The notes beneath the pieces are model-generated. The model ran no database searches, had not been told where the DNA came from, and worked only from the letters and a program-made list of their open reading frames with translations. Position numbers and translations under genes: made by a program. DNA of 64,000 bases from an uncultured Actinomycetes bacterium. GTDB taxonomy: Bacteria; Actinomycetota; Coriobacteriia; Coriobacteriales; Atopobiaceae. Position 1 is the stretch's first letter. Each line of letters starts with the position of its first letter. The stretch is taken from positions 62,001 to 126,000 of the forward strand of contig OMWB01000003.1 in the NCBI GenBank assembly GCA_900314645.1. The letters run 5' to 3'. Below are positions 1 through 8,076 of the stretch, piece by piece.

Positions 1-502
1 CCAGGGCGGGGTTGTCGCCGTCGTACTGAATCTCAATCTTGCCGGTGTCCTTCGCGGCCATGATGGCGGGCGTTGAGAGTTCTACGATGGAGCCGTTGCG
101 GTAGATGCTCTGCTCGAGGCGCTCGTCACGACGCTTCACCAGCACGTGGTCATACGCGTTTTCGTACACGATGACGTTGCAGTCAAGCGGCCACATGAAC
201 TCGCAGATCTCCTGGATGTAGTCCTTGCTCAGCATCATGATGTGCTCGACGCCCTCATGGTCCTTGTCCCACACATCGCCACCGTTCATGCCGATGGCGA
301 GGTCAAACTCAAAGTTGAGACCCCACTCATGTGCCTTGTCGAGCGAACGATGGTCGAGTGGGCGACCAGAGGCGGTCCCAAACAAAATGCCCTGTTCGTG
401 CAGGCGATTGAGAGCGGCAAGGGTATGCGGCATGGGCTTTGAGCCCTTGATGTTGATGGTGCCGTCCACGTCGGCGATGACGGCCGTGACCTTCTCGAGC
501 AT
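1..502 (-). CDS. Cof-type HAD hydrolase (3' end outside window)
   Basis: Partial gene: it reads from ATG at 502 off the left edge, about 167 residues seen. The N-terminus carries the HAD nucleophile motif DVDGT (about residues 15-19), followed by a second motif region with SGRP, as in Cof/YidA sugar-phosphate phosphatases. It would dephosphorylate a small phosphorylated metabolite in the cytosol; the substrate cannot be read from sequence. A strong site (AGGGGAGG) sits about 6 bases before the ATG. It lies upstream of nothing in the window and is divergent from no gene; the next gene, at 567-1733, is on the same strand and reads towards it. Two more Cof-type HAD genes occur at 46,197 and 59,059. 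Confidence 0.85.
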   Translation of the reverse strand, partial: MLEKVTAVIADVDGTINIKGSKPMPHTLAALNRLHEQGILFGTASGRPLDHRSLDKAHEWGLNFEFDLAIGMNGGDVWDKDHEGVEHIMMLSKDYIQEICEFMWPLDCNVIVYENAYDHVLVKRRDERLEQSIYRNGSIVELSTPAIMAAKDTGKIEIQYDGDNPAL

Positions 503-566
503 GTGTTCCTCCCCTTGGAAAACGTGCCATCCTGTTGAGCTGCTTTTCGTGCTATGGCCTCTGAGT

Positions 567-1733
567 CTAGATTACTGGACCCAAACAGTGAATATCGATG
601 GCGCTGAAGTAACCGATAGCCTCGTTTTTGGTCATCTCGCCGCCAAGCACCCGGATGATCTTGGCAAATACCTCGTCAGCAACCTCTTCGATACTGCGCT
701 CGCCCGTGATAACAAGGCCCGCGTTAATGTCCATGTCCTCCTCCATGCGCTCGAAGGTATGGGGATTGCCGCAGATCTTGATGACGGGCATGCTGGGGAA
801 CCCTTGCGGGGCGCCAAGTCCAGTGGAAAAGCACATGAGCTGCGCCCCAGTTGCAGCCATTCCCGTGAGTATCTCAGGCTCCCTGCCCGGGGTGTCCTTA
901 ATCCAGAGGCCCTTCTCGGTTGTCACGAATGCAGGGTAGTCGAGCACGCCTTGGATGGGCCGGGAGCCGCTCTTCGCGATGGCACCGAGGCTCTTTTCCT
1001 CAATGCTTGAGAGTCCTCCGGCGATGTTTCCAGGGGTAGGCTGGCCGCGGCGCATGTCGCATCCAATACTCTTCGCGCGTGTCTCCATCGCGTTCACGAT
1101 GTCATAGATTTGTTGCCCTACCTGCCCGTTTATTGCTCGGCGCGCAAGAAGATGCTCACCACCAATAAACTCGGTGGTCTCACCGAAGACAACCGTTGCG
1201 CCAAGGTCTACCAAACGATCCGACACGGCGCCGATTACGCAGTTTGAGGCAATGCCGCTGGTCGTGTCCGATGCTCCGCACTTGATGGACATGACGAGGT
1301 CCGAGATGTCCGCCTTCTCACGTTGCAGGCCTGACACGCGAATGGCGAGGCGACGTGCGATGTCGGTTCCTTCGCGAATGGCCTTGGTTACACCACCGAG
1401 CTCTTGGATGTGAATGATCTCCACTGGCTTGCCGGTTGCACAAAGCTCCTCGTACATGCGGGCGTGGTCGGTTCCCTCGCATCCCAGGCTCACGATGAGC
1501 ACAGCAGCAACATTGGGGCCTTTGCCCAAGCTGATGAGTGTGTCCGTCACACGATCGAGGTCGGGAGGCAACTGGCAGCAACCTTGATGGTGCAGGTACG
1601 CCACGGTTCCATTCACCTGGCGCGAGATGGCTTGCGCCACATCGTTTGCGCAGGTCACGCTTGGAACGATGGCCACAAGGTTGCGTGCTCCGTACCGTCC
1701 GTCTGGTCGCTTGTATCCCATGAAGCTAGGCAT
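567..1733 (-). CDS. UxaA-family dehydratase, large subunit
   Basis: 388 residues. It matches the C-terminal catalytic part of altronate/galactarate dehydratases and of (2R)-sulfolactate sulfo-lyase beta subunits: N-terminal GYKRPDGRYGARN, a Cys-rich stretch (HHQGCCQ), IVSLGCEGTD, and CSTGLGAPQGFP near the C-terminus. Such enzymes dehydrate or lyse 2-hydroxy acids with a metal centre. The family's N-terminal SAF domain is encoded separately by the gene just upstream (1726-2046), which overlaps by 8 bases, so the two halves probably form one enzyme. The ATG at 1733 follows GGAGG with good spacing. With the LarA-like gene at 2082-3359 this suggests use of a 2-hydroxy acid; the exact substrate is not known. 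Confidence 0.85.
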   Translation of the reverse strand: MPSFMGYKRPDGRYGARNLVAIVPSVTCANDVAQAISRQVNGTVAYLHHQGCCQLPPDLDRVTDTLISLGKGPNVAAVLIVSLGCEGTDHARMYEELCATGKPVEIIHIQELGGVTKAIREGTDIARRLAIRVSGLQREKADISDLVMSIKCGASDTTSGIASNCVIGAVSDRLVDLGATVVFGETTEFIGGEHLLARRAINGQVGQQIYDIVNAMETRAKSIGCDMRRGQPTPGNIAGGLSSIEEKSLGAIAKSGSRPIQGVLDYPAFVTTEKGLWIKDTPGREPEILTGMAATGAQLMCFSTGLGAPQGFPSMPVIKICGNPHTFERMEEDMDINAGLVITGERSIEEVADEVFAKIIRVLGGEMTKNEAIGYFSAIDIHCLGPVI

Positions 1734-2046
1734 TGGACGCCTCCTTCTCTAGGTCGCCTCTGCCGCGCATGCTGTCCAAGTTGTGCACGTGAACGTATTC
1801 GCCTGCGCGGATATCATGCGTTGCCACACCGATTTCCTCGCCATACTTGGTGATCTGTTCGCCTTTGGCGATGTCCACAAGGGCGACTTTGTGTCCGTAA
1901 GGCACATCTCCAATTACGGTGAGTGACGTTCGCTTGCCTGAGGAGTTCAGAACGGTCACCTGTATCCCGTCAACGATGCCCTCGGCAAAAATGGTTGCCA
2001 CATTATCAAGCCCGTTCGCTTGAAGGGCAATGGCTTCTTCTCTCAT
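1726..2046 (-). CDS. UxaA-family dehydratase, small SAF-domain subunit
   Basis: 106 residues, matching the N-terminal SAF domain of altronate dehydratase or the alpha subunit of sulfolactate sulfo-lyase (SuyA-like). Visible features are a short N-terminal region (DNVATIF), a central GDVPYGHKVAL that is typical of the family, and a C-terminal IRAGEYVHVHNL. It is expected to pair with the large subunit encoded immediately downstream with an 8-base overlap, which implies translational coupling. GAAAGGGG lies before the ATG. The split-gene arrangement is known in SuyA/SuyB and several sugar-acid dehydratases; the sequence alone does not decide between these substrates. Confidence 0.85.
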   Translation of the reverse strand: MREEAIALQANGLDNVATIFAEGIVDGIQVTVLNSSGKRTSLTVIGDVPYGHKVALVDIAKGEQITKYGEEIGVATHDIRAGEYVHVHNLDSMRGRGDLEKEASNA

Positions 2047-2081
2047 GATGAGCCCCTTTCATCCAGCTCTGTGAGCGCTCG

Positions 2082-3359
2082 TCATCCTGCTACCGCCATG
2101 ACACTCACTCCATCCGGTATGACCACAACACTTGCGTTTTCGCCCTTGATGCTTCGAGCGATTGCAAGCGCTTCGTCAGGCGTTGAGGCAGGAATCATGT
2201 TGCAGCGCCGCACCGTGTCGGGGTCAAGATAGGTGGTGACGAGAATCATGGGATGCTTGCGCAGGATGCGTGCGTAAATCTGTGGGCACCACTGCTCGGG
2301 GATGGTTCTGTTGGCTGGGATAGCTGAGAGGTAGTCATCTATCTCCTCAGGCGTCCCCATTTGGATGAGCTCGGCAAAGTGGCTGCCACCCATTCCTTCA
2401 AGGCAACTGCAGCACATGATGATGACGCCGTCTTCACCAGCGCATGCCTCGGCGGTGGCTACCGCTTTGGGACTCTGGTAGAGATTCTGGTCAAGCGGGT
2501 AACCTCCGTTGGTTGTGATGACGATATCGCCCGTGATGCTGGGGCACTGCGACCACGTGCGCACAAACTGGACTCCAGCGGCATGCGCCTGCTCAAGATC
2601 GCCGGCCCATGCCCCAATGACCTGCTTTCGGTCATTGAGCGCCACGTTCAGGATGAAGGCCACGTTTACGCGACGTGCCGCACATACCATGTCTTCATGG
2701 ATGGGGTTGTGCTCCAGCACGCCGGTCAGTGCGTATGGGCTCGCAATGGCCTTGTAGGAGTGGTTCTCTTTTACGGTCTCTTCGGAGCAAATGCCAGGGA
2801 GGATTGACTTTCGACCACCGGAGAAACCTGCGAAGAAGTGTGGCTCGATGAAGCCTTCGGTGACGAGTAGGTCGCATTCGGTGGCAAGTCGATTGACCTT
2901 GAAGCTTGCGCCTGACGGCAAGGTGCCCAAGTCGGTGAACTGCGTAGGGTCAAACGCGTCGTTGCAGACGATGTGCTCGTTGTCGACGATGTGATCGCCA
3001 AACATGCGTCGCTGCTCCTCCGCGGTGGTTACGCGGTGTAAACCGGTGCCGATGAGAATGGTGATTTCGGCTTCCGGGTTGCCTTCCCGAATCTCCGTCA
3101 AAAGTAAGGGAAGCGTGATACGGCTTGGAACCGCGCGCGTGTGATCGCTTGTCACGATTACGATACGCTGCTTATTCCGGGCGAGGTCACGTAAGCGCGG
3201 GGTCCCGATGGGGTTCTCTAGGGCGGCACGAACGAGGCCTCCTTCGCTGGGATCAGGCATGAGGGAACCCATGCTCGTCTCTACAACTGCAGCGAGATGG
3301 TCTTCCTCGATATGCAAGTCCAACGTTCCATGACCGTAGGGCAGGGCAATCGTTCTCAT
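2082..3359 (-). CDS. LarA-like nickel-dependent racemase/epimerase family protein
   Basis: 425 residues from ATG 3359. An open frame extends further upstream, but AAGGAG sits 8 bases before this ATG and the family's normal start (MRTIALPYG) is here. Family marks are SDHTRAVPS near residue 75, IGTGLHR, and FAGFSGGRKSILPGI, as in LarA (DUF2088) proteins, which use a nickel-pincer nucleotide to invert 2-hydroxy acids. It begins a same-strand group with the two UxaA-type subunits, separated by 35 bases, so it probably presents the correct stereoisomer to the dehydratase. The substrate is inferred only as a 2-hydroxy acid. No cofactor-making larB, larC or larE genes are in the window. Confidence 0.8.
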   Translation of the reverse strand: MRTIALPYGHGTLDLHIEEDHLAAVVETSMGSLMPDPSEGGLVRAALENPIGTPRLRDLARNKQRIVIVTSDHTRAVPSRITLPLLLTEIREGNPEAEITILIGTGLHRVTTAEEQRRMFGDHIVDNEHIVCNDAFDPTQFTDLGTLPSGASFKVNRLATECDLLVTEGFIEPHFFAGFSGGRKSILPGICSEETVKENHSYKAIASPYALTGVLEHNPIHEDMVCAARRVNVAFILNVALNDRKQVIGAWAGDLEQAHAAGVQFVRTWSQCPSITGDIVITTNGGYPLDQNLYQSPKAVATAEACAGEDGVIIMCCSCLEGMGGSHFAELIQMGTPEEIDDYLSAIPANRTIPEQWCPQIYARILRKHPMILVTTYLDPDTVRRCNMIPASTPDEALAIARSIKGENASVVVIPDGVSVMAVAG

Positions 3360-3377
3360 GTGCACTCCTTCAACATG

Positions 3378-3420
3378 TGTATGGCCCTCGGTGTGATTGT
3401 TACACGACGGGGGCCATACA
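3378..3420. promoter_or_regulatory. Hairpin/operator-like dyad upstream of the larA-like operon
   Basis: A perfect 10-base inverted repeat (TGTATGGCCC at 3378-3387 with GGGCCATACA at 3411-3420) encloses a smaller dyad, GTGTgATTGTtACAC. It lies between the lysA stop and the larA-like start. No T-run follows, so it could be either an operator for a substrate-responsive repressor or a weak transcript hairpin. Confidence 0.35.
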
Positions 3421-3496
3421 GCTGAGGGAGTTCTCTGACCGTGCAGGGAAGGACGGTCTATAACGCGCCAAAGTTTTGATATCCGCGAAGATACTG

Positions 3497-4792
3497 CTAG
3501 CTTTCGAGTGAGAGTAGGTCCTCCACGGTCTGCCTGCGGATGGCCACGCGTGCCTCGCCGTTGTGGAGCATGAGAAGGGCAGGACGCAGCACGCGGTTGT
3601 AGTTCATTGACATCGCGAAGTTGTACGCACCAGTGGTAAGCACGGCAATGATGTCGCCGTGCTCGGGCTTGGCGATGTGCACGTTCTCTGCGATGCGGTC
3701 CCCACTTTCGCAGCAGCGACCTGCGATGGTGCATTCAAAGTCGGCCGGCGCGTCCGCACGGCTTGCGTTGAGCACGGTGTAGGCGCTCTTGTAGAGAGCG
3801 TAACGCGGATTGTCCGTCATGCCGCCATCCACCATCACATAGCTGCGGTAGCCCTCGATGGTCTTGATGCGGCCAGCAGTGTAGAGCGTGGTGCAGGCAT
3901 CGGCCACGATGGAGCGGCCCGGCTCCATAAGGATGCGCGGCAGGGGGAAGTTTGCCTGTGCGCAGCCTTCGTTCAGATGCTGGGCGATGGCCTCAATGTT
4001 GGCCGCGATGTCCACCTTAGGGTCATCCGCGACATACGGGACGGCAAAGCCGCCGCCCAAGTTAAACGTCTGAGCAACAAAGCCCAGCTCATCGCGCACC
4101 TCACAGGCGAAGGCAAGCAGGTGATCAACCTGGTCGCAGAAGGAGCTGGCCTCAAAGATCTGGCTGCCGATGTGGCTGTGGAAGCCCTCGACCTCGATGC
4201 CCTCAGTGGCAAGCGCCGTGCGGACAAAGCTCAGCGCTTGGCCGGTCTCGATGGGCACACCAAACTGAGAGTCAACCTTGCCGGTGTTGATGGCTGCAAG
4301 CGTGTGCGGGTCAAGACCTACCGTCACGCGCAGAAGCACCTTTTGGGTGATGCCGCGCGTGACGGCTTCGTGGGAAAGCGTTGCGAGCTCGTCGAGGTTG
4401 TCCACCACAAAGTGGCCAACGCCCTGCTCAACGCCGTAAGCAATCTCCGCATCGGTCTTGTTGCTGCCATGGAAGTAGAGGAGCTCGGCGGGGAAGCCGG
4501 CGGCAAGCGCGGTGGCAATCTCTCCAGCAGACACGACGTCGGCGCCCATACCCTCGCTCTCGACAACGGGATAGATGCCCTTGAAGCAGAGCGCCTTGCC
4601 CGCGTAGAGGGGCATGGACCCTTCGGGGAACGAGGCACGCATGGCGTTGACGTAGGTACGGCACTTCTCGCGAACGCGGTCCTCGTCAAGCACGTAGAGC
4701 GGCGTGCCGGCGATTTCGGCGAGCTCACAGGCGTCAAAGCCCGCGATGGTGAGGTGACCGGACTCGTTGACGGAGAGGTTGCTGTACAGCAT
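3497..4792 (-). CDS. lysA: Diaminopimelate decarboxylase
   Basis: 431 residues, the usual length. It converts meso-diaminopimelate to lysine with pyridoxal phosphate in the cytosol. The PLP lysine is in YAGKAL (K66); GFHSHIGSQI, the glycine-rich FNLGGGF and EPGRSIVADA follow, and CESGD near residue 345 supplies the active-site cysteine of the partner subunit. The ATG at 4792 follows ATAGGAG. It lies 31 bases downstream of the meso-DAP dehydrogenase gene on the same strand, so the two final steps around meso-DAP form one operon. I see no lysine riboswitch in the 240 bases upstream of that operon. Confidence 0.95.
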   Translation of the reverse strand: MLYSNLSVNESGHLTIAGFDACELAEIAGTPLYVLDEDRVREKCRTYVNAMRASFPEGSMPLYAGKALCFKGIYPVVESEGMGADVVSAGEIATALAAGFPAELLYFHGSNKTDAEIAYGVEQGVGHFVVDNLDELATLSHEAVTRGITQKVLLRVTVGLDPHTLAAINTGKVDSQFGVPIETGQALSFVRTALATEGIEVEGFHSHIGSQIFEASSFCDQVDHLLAFACEVRDELGFVAQTFNLGGGFAVPYVADDPKVDIAANIEAIAQHLNEGCAQANFPLPRILMEPGRSIVADACTTLYTAGRIKTIEGYRSYVMVDGGMTDNPRYALYKSAYTVLNASRADAPADFECTIAGRCCESGDRIAENVHIAKPEHGDIIAVLTTGAYNFAMSMNYNRVLRPALLMLHNGEARVAIRRQTVEDLLSLES

Positions 4793-4823
4793 GGCTGGCT
4801 CCTATCGAAGCTGCGCGTACGTA

Positions 4824-5801
4824 TTACATCAGGTGGGCGCGGAGCTCCTCGCCAGAGAGCGGAGAGAGCAGTGCGGGCGGAATGTCAAACATGGTGCGGG
4901 CACCAACCTGGCCATCCTTGCTCAGGCGATACGCGGCGCGAGCCACACTGGCAAGCACGCTGCCCGTGAAGTACGGGTTGGAGTCAAGCTGCAGCGAGAA
5001 CTCGACGGTGTCGCCAAACTCGTTGGCAAGGCCGGTGCGGCCGCTGCGGATAACGGTACCGCCGTGGGGGAGGCCGGCGTGGTTGGCGTTAAGCTCCTCC
5101 TGGGAGATGAAGGTCACCGTGGTGTCGTAGTCGCTGAAGTAGTTGGGCATGGTGACGATGGCCTGCTCGATGGCGGCCAGGTCAGCGCCCTCCTCGGCAA
5201 CCACGAAGCACTCGCGCGTGTGCTTCTGGCGCGTGGTGAGCTCAGGGTTCTCGCCGGAGCGAGCGGCCTCGACGGCCTCAGGAACTGGGACGGTGTACTG
5301 GCGCGCGTCCACGACACCCGGGATACGACGGATGGCGTCGGAGTGGCCTTGGCTTACGCCGCGGCCCCAGAAGGTATAGTCCGCGCCATTGGGCAGCGCG
5401 GCGCTGGCATACAGGCGGGCGAGTGAGAACAGGCCTGGATCCCAACCGCAGCTGATGATGCCGATGGTGCCGGCCTCGCGAGCGGCCGCGTCAACGTTGG
5501 CAAAGTGCGTGGGGATGTTGGCGTGCGTGTCAAAGCTGTCCACCACGGTGAAGAGCTTGGCCAGCTCTGGGGTCTGCTGGGGCAGGTCGGTGGCGCTGCC
5601 TCCGCAGATGACGACGACGTCAATCTGGTCGGTCATCTCGGCCATCTGGCTCCAGGCATACACGGGCGTGTCAGTTGCGACCTTCACGCTTGCGGGGTCG
5701 CGACGGGTGAAGATGGCAACAAGGTCCATGTCGGGGGCATTAGTGACGGCGGCCTCTACACCGCGGCCAAGGTTGCCGTATCCTGCGATGGCAATGTTCA
5801 T
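4824..5801 (-). CDS. ddh: meso-Diaminopimelate D-dehydrogenase
   Basis: 325 residues from ATG 5801. A longer open frame exists upstream, but GGGAGG stands just before this ATG and the Rossmann start MNIAIAGYGNLGRGV is the normal N-terminus. The enzyme reductively aminates tetrahydrodipicolinate to meso-DAP with NADPH, a one-step alternative to the acylated lysine pathways. Family marks include ICGGSATDLP, the region VDSFDTHANIP, and SCGWDPGLFS, close to the known substrate-binding segments. It leads the lysA operon (31-base gap). The meso-DAP product serves both lysine and peptidoglycan. Confidence 0.93.
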   Translation of the reverse strand: MNIAIAGYGNLGRGVEAAVTNAPDMDLVAIFTRRDPASVKVATDTPVYAWSQMAEMTDQIDVVVICGGSATDLPQQTPELAKLFTVVDSFDTHANIPTHFANVDAAAREAGTIGIISCGWDPGLFSLARLYASAALPNGADYTFWGRGVSQGHSDAIRRIPGVVDARQYTVPVPEAVEAARSGENPELTTRQKHTRECFVVAEEGADLAAIEQAIVTMPNYFSDYDTTVTFISQEELNANHAGLPHGGTVIRSGRTGLANEFGDTVEFSLQLDSNPYFTGSVLASVARAAYRLSKDGQVGARTMFDIPPALLSPLSGEELRAHLM

Positions 5802-6041
5802 GGGAACCTCCCTCTTGGTGGCAAAGTTAATAGAAGGAGGATAATGCACGGTTTGCTGCGGTTTCTTAGTCGTAACAGGACGGGCGGGGCATCGTAACAA
5901 TTCGGGAAGGCCTCGCGCCTTTTGCACGCTTGCTTGCTCGGGCGTGGAATCTCCCTTCGCTGCTAGGCAGCTTGTCTTCTGTGCGCAAAGCGGCCTATCA
6001 TCAAGGCAAGCATTTCCGGGTTTTCTCATCAGGAGTTCGCC

Positions 6042-6611
6042 ATGCTGGCTTTCTTTGACGCGATTCGCCTCGACCTCGATCTGTCTTGGACGGGCTTTGC
6101 CTCGCTGGTCATCCTCGTCATGGTAGGTTCTGCCGTTGCCGGCTGGGTTTACGAAATGCTTTTCTATCACGTCGACTCAGGCGGCCAATGGGTCAGGCGT
6201 GGGCACGGGATTGGTCCGTGGCTGCCCATTTATGGCTTTGGGGCGCTGGGCATCATGTTTGTCTGTTGGGATGTGCGCATGTTTGCACTGAGGGTCATTT
6301 TGCGCTCAGCCGTGGTCACGGGACTTCTCGAACTCGTGACGGGATGGGTGCTCTATCGGCTTTGCGGCGGCATTCGTTGGTGGGATTACAACACAGAGAT
6401 CTGGAACTGGGGCAACATTGGCGGATACGTGTGTCTGCGTTCAGTTGCGGTCTTTGCCCTTGCTGGGTATGCGCTCATGCAGATTGTGGTGCCTCTTACG
6501 GCTGTCCTCATCCTGTACGTGGGAGAGGGGCTTGCGTTTCCTCCAACCGCGCTCCTCGGAGCTGTGTACTTGGCCGACTACATCTGGGGATACTTCGTAA
6601 AAGGCTTCTAG
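6042..6611 (+). CDS. CmpB-like (putative ABC-transporter type IV) membrane protein
   Basis: 189 residues with about five hydrophobic segments. The segment WVYEMLFYHV followed by RGHGIGPWLPIYGFGA matches the PF06541 family of small membrane proteins (often called putative ABC transporter permease) common in Firmicutes and Actinobacteria; the molecular role is unknown. ATG 6042 is preceded by AGGAG. It is divergent from ddh across 240 bases. A decayed second copy of its C-terminal 28 residues lies at 40,795-40,887, at the other end of the secretion island, which makes this gene a landmark for a past duplication or insertion. Confidence 0.8.
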   Translation: MLAFFDAIRLDLDLSWTGFASLVILVMVGSAVAGWVYEMLFYHVDSGGQWVRRGHGIGPWLPIYGFGALGIMFVCWDVRMFALRVILRSAVVTGLLELVTGWVLYRLCGGIRWWDYNTEIWNWGNIGGYVCLRSVAVFALAGYALMQIVVPLTAVLILYVGEGLAFPPTALLGAVYLADYIWGYFVKGF

Positions 6612-6699
6612 CTACCATTGAAAACACTCACAACCAGGCTCTCCAAACCAGCCACTTCAATAAGACTGCAGGTCGGCGGACTAGCGGTGCATCGAGGCC

Positions 6700-7060
6700 C
6701 GACATTTGAGTGTTCGCATATCGTCCAAACGGATTGAGGGCGGCCTCGCGGGGCATGACCGAGAACTTCACGATTGCTGGCTTCAAGGAGCGCGGTCACA
6801 ACGTGGCGGTCGGGGTTGTGAGGGGCGTACGCGAGGCCTCAAGTCGGACATAAAGGACCCCGTGTGTCTGGAGCGAGTTGCCATAGCGAACAACCTGTGC
6901 ACCCAGATTAAGCGCTATCTCTGGAGGTTCACCGGAATGGAGATGAAGAGCCTGCAGCCGCATTTGAACTGACGCGTGCACTTTTTCGTGCCAAGTGGGC
7001 GAGGGAGAAGTGCCAGAGGCCACAAGGGCGGTTCGCCATCAGCTCATAGCCCAAAGACAT
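6700..7060 (+). pseudogene. Decayed IS1595/ISXO2-type transposase tail
   Basis: The frame 6841-6972 reads KRYLWRFTGMEMKSLQ plus PHLN and then a stop. A shifted frame continues with AKWAREKCQ and GRFAISS. I recognise this as the C-terminal end of ISXO2-like (IS1595) transposases (typical pattern: KRYLWRFTGM..LQ.YL.WY..LFR...A...WP). At least one stop and one frameshift are present, and no N-terminal catalytic part or terminal inverted repeats could be found nearby. It therefore marks an old insertion next to the type VII island. Confidence 0.5.
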
Positions 7061-7312
7061 TTCCGCAGCTAGAGGATACGGTAGTATCAACCATTTGGTT
7101 GACTGTTAAACTCATATAACAAGTACAACAATGAATCGATATGATGCATTTGTGAGAACAACGATACCGCTTATGCTCGAAACCCAACCAGTTCTGTTGG
7201 TGTGTGAATAATTAAGCAATCCTAATTGGCACAACCGCTATAGTGTATACCTTGTCCGACTGCGCCTTACATGGGTTATAGGCTTGGTTCACGGCAATAA
7301 GGGGCTCCAATA
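7061..7312. other. A/T-rich leader region before the secretion island, no gene seen
   Basis: These 250 bases are visibly richer in A and T than either side and contain several TATA-like words (TATAAC, TATAGT, GTATAC). No open frame looks real. The promoter of the LytTR gene at 7313 should lie here, but no pair of -35 and -10 boxes with proper spacing stands out. Confidence 0.4.
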
Positions 7313-8050
7313 GTGCAGAACAGCGCCAGGCACTACTCGATTGCTATTCTCGATAGCAACGTTGATCGTAGTCACGAAGTCGCTCGTATGGTGGGGATTG
7401 CTGACGAGGGTAACGGCGCATGCGAGGTTTCTCTTTACACAGATTTGGCTGAGCTCCGCGAAGACGTGCGGTATAAGCAACTGGACATTCTGATTGTTGA
7501 AGCCCGCTATCCTTGGGACGACTCTGGCAGCATCAGTCTTGTTCGCCAACATGTCATTTGCTCAGAAATGACCAGGGTAATATTCATCGACGGATCGCCT
7601 AGTGCAACGCCAGAGGTCTATGCGGTACCACATGTGTACTTGTTGCCGAGTTGTCCAACCGAGGACCAGGTAATTGAGGCTTTGAGCTTTGCCAAGAGAA
7701 GCTTGAATGAGTATCTTGAAACACCACTCTTTATTCGCACTAAAGGTGTTGAACAGACTGTATATCCAGAGATGATTCGCTATGTTGAGAGCAACGCTCG
7801 CACCCTGACGCTGCATTTAACTGGAGGTAATCTGCGAACCTACGGTAAGCTTTCCGAAATACTACGTTGTTTGCCTCAGTATTTTTGTCAATGCCATAAG
7901 AGCTTTGTTGTTAATACGCGCTTTGTATCTGCTCTTGGAAGTGATTACGTCGAGTTAAGCACTGGCGAGCATATCCCGGTTAGCCAGAAAAGGAAGCAGC
8001 ATACAAGAGAAGTGCTTCATCGTTATAGGCGAGTCCCCTTCGACAATTGA
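7313..8050 (+). CDS. LytTR-family regulator with degenerate receiver domain
   Basis: 245 residues from GTG 7313 with AAGGGG ahead of it. Residues 6-120 fold like a response-regulator receiver, but the phosphoacceptor position reads LIVEARYP with Glu63 instead of Asp, and the conserved Lys before the last strand is missing (VYLLPSC). Residues 145-240 are a LytTR DNA-binding domain: YVESNARTLTLHL and the typical FCQCHKSFVVNTRFV, then the final turn IPVSQKRK. It should bind DNA as a transcription factor, probably without classical phosphorylation. It is the first gene of the plus-strand island and overlaps the next frame's surroundings closely, so it is the best candidate for local control of the secretion locus. 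Confidence 0.75.
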   Translation: MQNSARHYSIAILDSNVDRSHEVARMVGIADEGNGACEVSLYTDLAELREDVRYKQLDILIVEARYPWDDSGSISLVRQHVICSEMTRVIFIDGSPSATPEVYAVPHVYLLPSCPTEDQVIEALSFAKRSLNEYLETPLFIRTKGVEQTVYPEMIRYVESNARTLTLHLTGGNLRTYGKLSEILRCLPQYFCQCHKSFVVNTRFVSALGSDYVELSTGEHIPVSQKRKQHTREVLHRYRRVPFDN

Positions 8051-8076
8051 GTCTACGTGCAAAAGGAGCGTGGGGC

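Noticed and set aside
3659-4969. Open frame of 436 codons on the plus strand
   Set aside because: Antisense to lysA and ddh, both of which are certain.
5802-6041. Lysine riboswitch before ddh-lysA
   Set aside because: The region lacks the L-box core words and has no anti-terminator and terminator pair.
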